Shown here: piece by piece, positions 1-6,344 of the stretch
Layout: each line of letters opens with the position of its first letter
How positions within the stretch are numbered: position 1 is the first letter of the stretch
DNA from: CAYRTD01 sp964426915
GTDB lineage: Bacteria > Bacteroidota > Bacteroidia > Bacteroidales > GCA-2748055
Direction of reading: 5' to 3'
Assembly: GCA_964426915.1 (NCBI GenBank)
Contig: CAYRTD010000140.1
Location: 1-9,924 of the forward strand
DNA length: 9,924 nucleotides
The notes under the pieces: generated by a model
Seen by the model: the letters and a program-made list of their open reading frames with translations, nothing else
What the model was told of the DNA's origin: nothing
The model's database searches: none
Made by a program: the position numbers and the translations under genes

Positions 1-1
1 A

Positions 2-52
2 TTGAAAAAAGAAGAAGCAGGAGGAAGAAGTACAAGTTATGAGTTGAAATAA
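2..52 (+). CDS. C-terminal tail of an unidentified protein (partial, cut by window edge)
   Basis: The frame is open from the window edge and ends in TAA at 50-52, giving LKKEEAGGRSTSYELK as the last 16 residues. The sequence is hydrophilic and Lys/Glu-rich, as protein tails often are. The stop lies 15 bases before the ATG of the next gene on the same strand, a spacing consistent with co-transcription. Too little is present to identify a family, and other frames cannot be excluded. Confidence 0.3.
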   Translation: MKKEEAGGRSTSYELK

Positions 53-67
53 ATGACAGCTTAAGAG

Positions 68-667
68 ATGATTTTAGGATTGGCACAGACAAAACCAAAA
101 CAAGGAGATATTGAATCCAACTTGATTGACCATTATCGCATGATTGATTTGGCTTCAAAAAACCATGTCGATTTGATTGTCTTTCCCGAAATGTCAATAA
201 CTGGATACGAAAGAGAAAAAGCAAGGGATTTGGCATTTACCGCGACTGATTCACGATTAGATAGGTTACGCCAGTTATCTGTTGATACAAAAATGATTCT
301 GATTGTCGGAGCACCAATTCAGATTAATGATAAATTATACATTGGAGCATTTATTTTAAAACCAGACCATTCGACTTCAATTTATACAAAACAGTACCTT
401 CACACAGGTGAGGAAAAGTTTTTTGATTACTCATTCGATTATAATCCGTTGATTAACCTGAATAATGAACAAGCTTTTATTTCAATTTGTGCCGATATTG
501 TATATCCGAAACATGCCGAGAATGCAAGCAAAAATGGTGCTACACTTTATGTCGCAAGCATATTTTTTACTCCTAATGGGATTGCTTATGCTCATAAAAC
601 ACTTTCTGATTACAAATTGATTGAAATGGGCTTAGGAAAACATTTGAATATTTCGATTGGATCATAA
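68..667 (+). CDS. Carbon-nitrogen hydrolase (nitrilase superfamily), C-terminally truncated
   Basis: The 199-residue product begins like a nitrilase-superfamily amidase (MILGLAQTKPKQGDIESN). The three catalytic positions of the family are visible: Glu41 in FPEMSITGYE, Lys108 in YTKQYLHTGEEKFF, and Cys141 in ISICADIVYP. These enzymes cleave non-peptide C-N bonds (amides or nitriles) through a Cys thioester; the substrate cannot be told from sequence. Homology-like sequence runs to about Tyr182 (HKTLSDY). Members normally continue for some 50-70 residues (the strand with a conserved Asn and the GGxS/T segment). Here 17 unrelated residues follow and then a stop, so the core fold is incomplete and the protein may be inactive. 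The start at 68 is the first ATG matching the family N-terminus. No signal peptide is seen, so the product is cytoplasmic. The truncation point (about 614) adjoins the degraded GH92 3' end, which points to one rearrangement affecting both. It could be called a pseudogene. Confidence 0.8.
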   Translation: MILGLAQTKPKQGDIESNLIDHYRMIDLASKNHVDLIVFPEMSITGYEREKARDLAFTATDSRLDRLRQLSVDTKMILIVGAPIQINDKLYIGAFILKPDHSTSIYTKQYLHTGEEKFFDYSFDYNPLINLNNEQAFISICADIVYPKHAENASKNGATLYVASIFFTPNGIAYAHKTLSDYKLIEMGLGKHLNISIGS

Positions 668-730
668 GCTACAGCAGGCAACATGCGGTGTATTTAAAGC
701 CTGGAATGATTTTTAAATTTGGAACCGGTC
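613..730. other. Probable recombination scar between two truncated convergent genes
   Basis: Plus-strand nitrilase-family homology stops near 614 and minus-strand GH92 homology stops near 725. The roughly 110 bases between belong recognisably to neither. The two stop codons (665-667 plus, 669-671 minus) are separated by one base, leaving no room for a terminator. The stretch 668-705 (GCTACAGCAGGCAACATGCG onward) resembles, from general familiarity only, one arm of long hairpin intergenic repeats seen in some Bacteroidota genomes. The second arm is absent here, so that identification is weak. Confidence 0.4.
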
Positions 731-1175
731 CCATTTCCAATACCAATTTTCCACCGGCAATAATTTCATTGTGATGTAAATACAATCTGTTTAGCGGGTT
801 CCCGTTTAATTGTACCGATTGAATATATAAATTTTCTTTGCTGTTGTTTTTTGCAATAATGTTAAATGTTTTACCAGGATAATACTGATTGTCGAGCGAT
901 ATAGTAATTTCATCAAACAGAGGACTTCCAATCAGGTACTTTGGATTTTCTTCAGCGCCGGCATCCAATTGAAAAAGCCCGATTTTCATTAATACAGCGA
1001 GTGAACCCATCAATCCCTGGTCTTCGTCGCCGTTATAACCTACATAAGGCGAAACGCCGGTATACACTGAGTCGATGACGGCGCGGCTCCATTTCTGTGT
1101 TAACCAGGGTTCGCCGACAGCATTAAAAATAAACGCTGTTTGCATGGATGGCTGGTTTCCGTAATTTATTGGTAT
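669..1175 (-). pseudogene. GH92 alpha-mannosidase, C-terminal remnant
   Basis: In this minus-strand frame the sequence from about 1170 reads as the C-terminal part of GH92 exo-alpha-mannosidases. It starts at NYGNQPSMQTAFIFNAVGEP (the YGNEPxxxxxxxxNxxGxPW block), followed by WLTQKW. Next comes YNGDEDQGLMGSLAVLMKIG, the counterpart of the family GNDDxGQMSAWYVFSALG block that carries the proposed catalytic-base Asp. Then come YLIGSPLFDEITI, NSKENLYIQSVQLNGNPLNR and GGKLVLEMGPVPN. After this normal family ending the frame runs on into LKIIPGFKYTACCLL, which looks foreign. The frame is open back to an ATG at 1223, but residues before about Arg16 come from the N-terminal fragment read out of frame. 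No independent start or signal peptide exists, so this half would not be exported or functional by itself. Confidence 0.8.
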
Positions 1176-2058
1176 CCGGCGGGCTGTTCCATTCTTCCTT
1201 CGAATCGGCAACCACTTTTTCAAAATCCCAGTGCGTTAATTCTGCTTCAATGTTTTTTCTGGCCTTTTCTTCGTTTGTGTAAGAAATGCCCACTTTCATC
1301 AAGGCTGGTTCATCAGGTTCGTTGCCAAATACCAATAAAGCGCCCGACTCAGCACCTTCAACCCCCTGGCTCTTCTCCATAATCTGGTCGCCTTTCCAGG
1401 TTAACAGTTCCTTTACCGGCCGGTTTACTTCAATGTAAAAGAAAACCGGTGTTTCTTTTGGCCTCCGCCGGGTTGCGGCATTCATTACATAACCCGAAAG
1501 TTCCCGGGAACTGATTTTCGTTATTTTTCCTTCGGTAATTTCGCAGGGGCCATTGGGTCCGTGCAGTCGAATTAAAACCGATCTGTCGTTGTTGTTTTTG
1601 AATGTGTATCTGTGGAAACCAACCCTTGTGGTTGAAGTCAGTTCGGCGGTAATGTCGAACCGTTCGAGTTCAACCTTATGGTATCCCGGGGCTACGACTT
1701 CATTTTCGTGCGAAAAATCCGAATAAAAATCATTTTTCACCTCCTGTACTTTTCCGTTTACCGGCATCACGGAAAGTGCCGAGAGTTGCCAGGCATGTAC
1801 ATGGCTGAACCCTTTGATTTCGTGAATATCGTAGCGGTAACCGCTTCCCCATGCCCCGCCAACTTCAGTATCGGGACTCAGGTTTACCATCCCAAACGGA
1901 CGGCAGGCCGATGAAAAATATAACCATCGTGAATTTGTGGCATCCAGATGCGGATAGACCAGGTCAACCGGTTTCTCCTGCGCATAAATATCGTAATTCA
2001 ACAATAATATCAGGGAAAGTAAAAGACTGATTGAATTTTTTGAATAAGGGTATTTCAT
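1123..2058 (-). pseudogene. GH92 alpha-mannosidase, N-terminal remnant with signal peptide
   Basis: The start at 2058 gives a classic signal peptide (MKYPYSKNSI, a Leu-rich core, cleavage near NYDIYAQ). The GH92 N-terminal beta-sandwich follows: ATNSRWLYFSSACRPFGMVN, SPDTEVGGAWGSGYRYD, IKGFSHVHAWQLSALSVMPV. The family match continues to EEWNS (residues 288-292, base about 1183). It then enters PPDTNKLRKPAIHANSVYF, which is the C-terminal remnant read in the wrong frame, and stops. Intact GH92 enzymes have about 740-770 residues. Roughly 270-300 residues are missing between the two remnants, including the region expected to hold the LWDTxR and EGNAWQ-type motifs with the general acid. An AAAGGA lies 8 bases before the ATG, inside the 18-base gap from the upstream epimerase-like gene, so the gene was evidently the last of that operon. 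GH92 enzymes use calcium to remove alpha-linked mannose from mannans or N-glycans; this copy should be inactive. Confidence 0.85.
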
Positions 2059-2076
2059 AAAAGTATTCCTTTCATA

Positions 2077-3045
2077 TTATTTTTCAGAAAAAAGAGTATA
2101 GGAGTAAATCCAGGTCTCTTCTTCTCCTGGTGCCAGGTTTAAATAAATGAAATTCTCAGGGCAAATGGTTGTGTTTGTGGCCCAGAATACCAGACGGTGC
2201 AATGGCTTATCACCATTTATAAGAACCCCTGCACCTGTTTTTTTATTGACCAGTTTTATGTGATGATCCTCAACTCCGGCTCCATATCCTTTAAGTTCCA
2301 TCCAGACAGAACCCTTTGTCAACTCACCATTAAACAGAAGTTTGTTGCCATCAATTTTTACGATATCCGGAATATTCTCTGTATAGACATTGAATGGGAA
2401 TTCCACATGAAAATCAGGACCTGTGATCTCATTGTCCATGACAAAGAAATTATGATTATACTGATTCGTTTCAATAGTCCTCTGACCTGTATTCTTAAGC
2501 GTATGTATTATTGAAAAACCGGGAGTGTCCTTCATTAAATCAATCTTTTTTGTATAGATATACCCCCATCCGTTCATGTTCTTCAATTCGTGTACGAACT
2601 CTATCCAGTCCGGTCCCTGACTAATCTTCCATAATCCATGATTAATAATATTGTAAGTATGATTCCACACATAACCGGGTTCATCAATTTTTTCCAACGT
2701 TCCTACCCCTATTCTGATAAACTCTCCCCCGGGTTGAGACTCATTGTATCCAAGTCCTGGACTTTCGAACGACTCAGCAGGGCCGGTGATATCTTCATGA
2801 AATAAAGGATCATGTCCTGGCTTCCAATTACCAAAATACTGATGTCCTGAAAATTCGAGGCTGTAGATAATGCCCGACCAGTCAAATCGGGTAGCCCGAT
2901 AATAACCGTTTAACGAATCAGGCAGATATAACTTCATGACCAGATGTTCATTTGATATCATTGTACCTGGATATTCATTATCTTGTGCCTGTATCGGGGA
3001 GAATAAAAAACAATGAATGGAGAACAAACAGAAGATATAAATCAT
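2077..3045 (-). CDS. Secreted aldose 1-epimerase-like (galactose mutarotase fold) protein
   Basis: The 322-residue product has a signal peptide (hydrophobic to about residue 20, ending SPIQAQ), so it should be periplasmic or exported. The mature part reads as a galactose-mutarotase-fold beta-sandwich. It has YYRATRFDWSG at 48-57 (an RFDWSG block common in secreted Bacteroidota members), a QYNHNFF segment with His198 in the position of the mutarotase catalytic His, and CPENFIYLNLAPGEEETW at 295-312 with Glu297 as candidate catalytic base. Aldose epimerases interconvert alpha and beta anomers of free sugars; here the exact substrate, or whether it is catalytic at all, is unknown. It lies 159 bases downstream of the GH42-like gene and 18 bases upstream of GH92, all on the minus strand. 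The frame stays open upstream of the ATG through a Lys-containing stretch (FKK) without another ATG, so a non-ATG start further up is conceivable. Confidence 0.75.
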   Translation of the reverse strand: MIYIFCLFSIHCFLFSPIQAQDNEYPGTMISNEHLVMKLYLPDSLNGYYRATRFDWSGIIYSLEFSGHQYFGNWKPGHDPLFHEDITGPAESFESPGLGYNESQPGGEFIRIGVGTLEKIDEPGYVWNHTYNIINHGLWKISQGPDWIEFVHELKNMNGWGYIYTKKIDLMKDTPGFSIIHTLKNTGQRTIETNQYNHNFFVMDNEITGPDFHVEFPFNVYTENIPDIVKIDGNKLLFNGELTKGSVWMELKGYGAGVEDHHIKLVNKKTGAGVLINGDKPLHRLVFWATNTTICPENFIYLNLAPGEEETWIYSYTLFSEK

Positions 3046-3204
3046 CTTTTTGAAAATATCTAAAAACTTAATTCTTATTGTACTATCATAGGTTAAACTT
3101 AGGTTTCACTTTAAAATTAAAATAAGGGTGTCATGAAAATAATATAAAAATTGAAATTTTATTGTTATTAGTCGACCCCGGTATTTTCCTCAATCCCGGC
3201 CCCG

Positions 3205-5424
3205 TCAGTATGCAAATCTCAACCATCTACCGCTGTATCTTTCCAGTGAAATCGGATCTCCCATATTTAATTGTTCGCCGGTAACCGGGTCCTCAACACT
3301 TTTATATTTATAATTTCTGAAGTGCAGGTTTACTTCTTTGGCTTCATCATCATTGATAAAGAAATAGTGATCGGCCTGAGGCGCTGCCAGGCGGTATACG
3401 ACTGCATTTTCACATGAATACGGACTTTCAAGACCTCCCATTGTGTGGTTTACCGTCCATTCTTCCATGTATTTATTCCCCGGGGCCTGCATTGCGTAAG
3501 ATGCGTCAGCACCTAACAAAACCGCCGTTCCTTTACCATATGTATGTTCTGTAACTGCTACTTTTCCTGATTCAAAACGCTCAGTAACTTTTGCAGAGGT
3601 GGGAGTAATATCGAAAAGAAAGCCATCAAGTTTATGCTTACCGAGGTATTCAGGTACGTTGTTCGAATACTGCATATCAGCAATGGAGGCTCCGAAAATT
3701 CGTTCAAAAGGGGTTCCTTTTCCGGTTTCCAGTACAAGGCCCTGTGCATCCCACCAGCCACCAGGGGCATCCAGTACGAGACGGCCGCCGTTTTTTACAT
3801 ATTCATCAAGAATAGGGAAGAGTTCCATGTTTATTGCGGCCTGAGCGGGCATATAGATCACCTTATAGCGTTTTGCAAGTCCTTTTTTGATATCAGACGG
3901 GGTTACGTGTTCCCAGGGGATATTGGCATTAATAAGTGCCCTGCTGATGCCAATTCTCGCTTTCACGGGATAATGCTTAAAATGAGTTCTTCCGGGTCCT
4001 GATACTGCCGCCCATATTGCTTCATTATCCCAGTTTACAAATACTCCCACATAGGGTTCCTTATGGGCATTCCATATCTCATCGCGGTATTTATCGGCTG
4101 CTTTGGCTATTTTCCCTGATTGGATAGCCCGCTGCCCGGCTTCATTCTGCCTGTTAAGAAGAGCATATTCACCGGATTCCCAGCCTGCCCTGCGATAATT
4201 CCATGCCCATAATCCAACCCCCTTGAATCCGCCGGCAAGATAGGAGAGCAATAATTGTGTCATTACTCCTTCATCTACGGTATAACCAGCCGTTTCGTAC
4301 TGCGAAAACACATTCCAGCCCTTACCTCCGGAAAGCTGCTGCGGTCCGCCGGTGCTTTCCCAGGTTGCGGCCCATCCTCCCTTAAACCAATCGGTAGCTA
4401 TGGATGATTGCATGTAAATACATCTGGCTACTTCATAATCTACCTCCTCAAAATGCCAGGTAAGATGAATGGAAGGATAAAAAGATCCGCGATCTTTCAT
4501 CGTCTCGGCAATTCCTTCCATGTCCGTTGCTCTTGAGGCAAATGGTAAAAACAGTCCCATTTCACCCCCTGCACGTTGAGGTTGCTCGGGATATCTCAAT
4601 TGTTTGTAAAACTTCACATTTTCGAGGTACATATCGGCCTTGAAGCGAAGAATATCCCGTACCCTGCCATATTCTCTGCCCTGTCTGGGAATTATCACAT
4701 ATTGCCCTTCCTCATCGTAACTTATAAGGGGATCATTTTCAAAATCTTCCCAGCTGGTGTAAGGGTCATTGGTAATCCCAACTTCATACTGATTCCAGGC
4801 CTTAGCGAGTTCATCAATGCTTGAATACTTGTCTTTAACCCATTCCCTGAACAGAGCTACATCGTCGGGGCGGAGGTAAGCATCTGCGTGATGAGAATAG
4901 TGTTGAAAAGTATCCTGTCCCGGTAGTGGATCCTTCCAGGTAGAGAGATGTTTTTCCAGTACTGTGTATTGGTAATCCAGCATTTTCGGGTGTTTTCGGG
5001 CCTCCTGTATGCTCATGTCTTTGGGGAGCCCTAGCTTTTTCAGTAATTCCGGGGTAATGTCTTCCCAACCTCCCTCTCCATACCAGAAGGGGATAATACC
5101 CTCTTCCAGTGCAATCCCGAGCACCTTATCTCTGGGCCATTCGGGTGTTCCCATGGTCTGCTTAAGATTTGTAAATCCCAGTTTCTTCATCAGACGAAAA
5201 TGTTCACGCATTTCCTCCTCTTCCATTCCTGCCCAGGGCAGAAAAACAACTCCATAGGGCATGGGGGCCAGTTTTCTGAGCTTTTGTTGCATGGGACTAT
5301 CATGCATCTGATCGTAGAGGTCATGATAGAATTCGTCTTTTTGTGCCTGCAAGGGTAAAAGGCTGAACAGAAAAATAATCAGTCCTATGATCTTTACCAT
5401 TTGAAATAATTTTAAAGTCTTCAT
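3205..5424 (-). CDS. Secreted GH42-like glycoside hydrolase (beta-galactosidase type)
   Basis: From the start at 5424 the product has 739 residues. The frame stays open to an ATG at 5451, but the later Met gives the more typical signal peptide (MKTLKLFQMVKIIGLIIFLF, ending LLPLQAQ) and has the A-rich leader usual in Bacteroidota. Numbering from 5451, a TIM barrel spans about 65-420. FREWVKDKYSSIDELAKAWN at 201-220 is the FRxWLxxKYGTIDxLNxAWG block typical of GH42. WESTGGPQQ at 364-372 matches the GH42 nucleophile segment (MEQxPGxxN), making Glu365 the candidate nucleophile. YVGVFVNWDNEAIWAA (467-482) opens a GH42 trimerisation-like, glutamine-amidotransferase-like domain, with NGGRLVLDAPGGWW at 554-567, and a small C-terminal beta domain follows. 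Length suits GH42 (about 650-750). The odd point is that the Asn-Glu acid/base motif expected shortly before FREW is absent; PGQDTFQHYSHHADAY stands there. GH42 enzymes release beta-galactose. Substrate here is uncertain and a related clan-A family is possible. Confidence 0.75.
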   Translation of the reverse strand: MKTLKLFQMVKIIGLIIFLFSLLPLQAQKDEFYHDLYDQMHDSPMQQKLRKLAPMPYGVVFLPWAGMEEEEMREHFRLMKKLGFTNLKQTMGTPEWPRDKVLGIALEEGIIPFWYGEGGWEDITPELLKKLGLPKDMSIQEARKHPKMLDYQYTVLEKHLSTWKDPLPGQDTFQHYSHHADAYLRPDDVALFREWVKDKYSSIDELAKAWNQYEVGITNDPYTSWEDFENDPLISYDEEGQYVIIPRQGREYGRVRDILRFKADMYLENVKFYKQLRYPEQPQRAGGEMGLFLPFASRATDMEGIAETMKDRGSFYPSIHLTWHFEEVDYEVARCIYMQSSIATDWFKGGWAATWESTGGPQQLSGGKGWNVFSQYETAGYTVDEGVMTQLLLSYLAGGFKGVGLWAWNYRRAGWESGEYALLNRQNEAGQRAIQSGKIAKAADKYRDEIWNAHKEPYVGVFVNWDNEAIWAAVSGPGRTHFKHYPVKARIGISRALINANIPWEHVTPSDIKKGLAKRYKVIYMPAQAAINMELFPILDEYVKNGGRLVLDAPGGWWDAQGLVLETGKGTPFERIFGASIADMQYSNNVPEYLGKHKLDGFLFDITPTSAKVTERFESGKVAVTEHTYGKGTAVLLGADASYAMQAPGNKYMEEWTVNHTMGGLESPYSCENAVVYRLAAPQADHYFFINDDEAKEVNLHFRNYKYKSVEDPVTGEQLNMGDPISLERYSGRWLRFAY

Positions 5425-5451
5425 TTTTTTAATATTTTTTGTTTGGTCCAT

Positions 5452-5487
5452 TTCCTAAAAGTAAATTATATTCAATAGCCACAAAGT
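5452..5487 (-). promoter_or_regulatory. Possible promoter of the glycosidase operon
   Basis: On the minus strand TACTTTTA (5463-5456) matches seven of eight positions of the Bacteroidota -7 box TAnnTTTG. A TTTG (5485-5482) lies 18 bases upstream, one short of the usual 19-21. Transcription would begin around 5451-5452, which would leave the ATG at 5451 leaderless and favours translation from 5424. The match is imperfect in an AT-rich region and may be chance. Confidence 0.3.
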
Positions 5488-5575
5488 CATTAAATCTTAA
5501 AGTAACACAAGGTCTTAATTATAAATATATAATGTAATCTTCGTGAGTACTTTGTGTTTTTGTGTCCTGGCAGCT
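5479..5575. repeat. Degenerate inverted repeat of CACAAAG type
   Basis: The left arm from 5479 (CCACAAAGTCATTAAATCTT, then AAAGTAACACAAGG) and the reverse complement of the right arm ending near 5570 (CCAGGACACAAAAACACAAA, then GTACTCACGA) align imperfectly over about 33 bases. They surround an AT-rich centre. The stutter of CACAAAG words resembles intergenic elements that many Bacteroidota genomes carry in several copies. No ORF is inside. It borders the putative promoter of the glycosidase gene, whose TTTG overlaps its left arm. Confidence 0.5.
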
Positions 5576-6009
5576 ATTCCTGATGTTTCATAGTAAACTC
5601 TTGTTTAGTTCTTTTTAGTTTGGGACCCCATTAATATATTAATGAGCCTAAATATGACCAATAATAAATAATAATCTAATCTTGTTCCGGTAAAAATATC
5701 TCAAAAGACAGTTTCATATAACTCAAGCAGGATTAAAGCACCTTCTGACACCTGGAACCCCGGGTAACTTGAAGATTCTGGCATCCATCCAGGATTGTCT
5801 CACAGGGGATCATTTCCGGAAAATAACTTTGACCTGTGGAAAATGATTCGAAGCAAAGTTTACAGAATACTGCCAACCTGTAAATTACCCCAAATGCACA
5901 ACGAATATGAGGTTCCTGAAAGACTATACCTGAAAAGCATTTATCCCAAAAACAATTTACTATCCCTTATGTTTATTTTACTAAAAGCGATACTTAAATC
6001 ATTTATATT
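5576..6009. other. Gene-poor spacer between divergent blocks
   Basis: No reading frame here looks coding. It separates the minus-strand glycosidase operon from the plus-strand signalling block, so it should hold promoters for the latter. The only structured elements I find are the palindrome at 5629-5644 and a short ACCCCGGGT near-palindrome around 5758-5766. TATGTTTA at 5968-5975 is a seven-of-eight -7 box before the 67-residue gene, but lacks a TTTG at the right distance. Confidence 0.5.
5629..5644. repeat. Perfect 16-base palindrome
   Basis: CATTAATATATTAATG is its own reverse complement over all 16 bases. It lies in the spacer between the minus-strand glycosidase genes and the plus-strand signalling genes, about 180 bases upstream of the glycosidase start. 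A dimeric regulator could bind such a site, but its AT-only core makes chance formation in AT-rich DNA possible. Confidence 0.45.
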
Positions 6010-6213
6010 ATGGATAGTAATAAAGGCATAAAAGAAGAATTGGAAGGAAGAATTAAAAAACTCGAAGATTATATCAAGAAAAGAGATTTAGGTTCCAGAC
6101 AACTGGTTAAGGCCAGGAAAGCTCAAAGAAAGATTAGTGCTGGTATTTTTATAGGTAGTTTATTAACGGTTGCTGGTATAACTTTGTGGGTGATTAATAG
6201 CGACAAGGATTAA
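6010..6213 (+). CDS. Small coiled-coil protein with one C-terminal membrane span
   Basis: The 67-residue product is not one I recognise. Residues 1-42 are highly charged with a heptad-like pattern (KEELEGRIKKLEDYIKKRDL), predicting an amphipathic or coiled-coil helix. Residues about 43-62 (SAGIFIGSLLTVAGITLWVI) form one hydrophobic span followed by NSDKD. The basic residues before the span (RKAQRK) predict the N-terminal helix inside the cell. The start at 6010 has the AT-rich leader usual here (TCATTTATATT). It lies 131 bases upstream of the response regulator on the same strand, but an inverted repeat and a promoter separate them, so it is probably a separate transcription unit. Confidence 0.7.
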   Translation: MDSNKGIKEELEGRIKKLEDYIKKRDLGSRQLVKARKAQRKISAGIFIGSLLTVAGITLWVINSDKD

Positions 6214-6234
6214 TACTCTTCATTCTTTAAGAAC

Positions 6235-6297
6235 AATTATTATTCTATTAAACCGGCTTTCATTGCAAATGGCAAATGAAAAATTAGAATAATAATT
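6235..6297. promoter_or_regulatory. Long inverted repeat: operator or terminator before the response regulator
   Basis: AATTATTATTCTA (6235-6247) and TAGAATAATAATT (6285-6297) are perfect 13-base inverted arms. Nested inside are TTTCATT (6258-6264) and AATGAAA (6275-6281), closing further through GC/GC pairs over a short loop. The element starts 21 bases after the stop of the 67-residue gene and its right arm reaches the putative -33 box of the next gene. It could be that gene's terminator (a TTTT follows the second arm, though the stem is AT-rich) or an operator for the response regulator. Confidence 0.6.
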
Positions 6298-6328
6298 TTC
6301 ATTTCCCTACATCTTATCTGTATTTTTG
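6297..6328 (+). promoter_or_regulatory. Bacteroidota-type housekeeping promoter for the response regulator
   Basis: TATTTTTG (6321-6328) matches the -7 consensus TAnnTTTG exactly. TTTC (6297-6300) sits 20 bases upstream, in the -33 position and one base off TTTG. Transcription would start near 6332-6334, about 11 bases before the ATG at 6345. The right arm of the inverted repeat abuts the -33 box. Confidence 0.5.
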
Positions 6329-6344
6329 TCTATTATCATTAAAA

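Noticed and set aside
668..690. An integron attC site at GCTACAGCAGGCAACATGCG
   Set aside because: The GTTRRRY core and the paired inner sites needed for attC could not be found.
3170..3204. GC-rich CCCCGG / CCGGCCCC stretch as a terminator after the GH42-like gene
   Set aside because: The two halves pair only through the self-complementary CCGG; no real stem or following T-run on the minus strand is present.
3558..5257. Several ORFs of 70-120 codons inside the GH42-like gene, on both strands
   Set aside because: The GH42-like frame carries family motifs throughout, so the others are overlap shadows.
5770..5800. TGGCATCCATCCAGGATTG as a possible sigma-54 -24/-12 promoter
   Set aside because: The GG is not followed by GC at the required 10-base distance, so the -12 element is missing.
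5795..6031. A 78-codon plus-strand ORF in the spacer, overlapping the start of the 67-residue gene
   Set aside because: Its residues show no domain-like pattern, it overlaps by 22 bases a gene with clearly better coding character, and its hydrophobic end is partly the other frame of the AT-rich leader.
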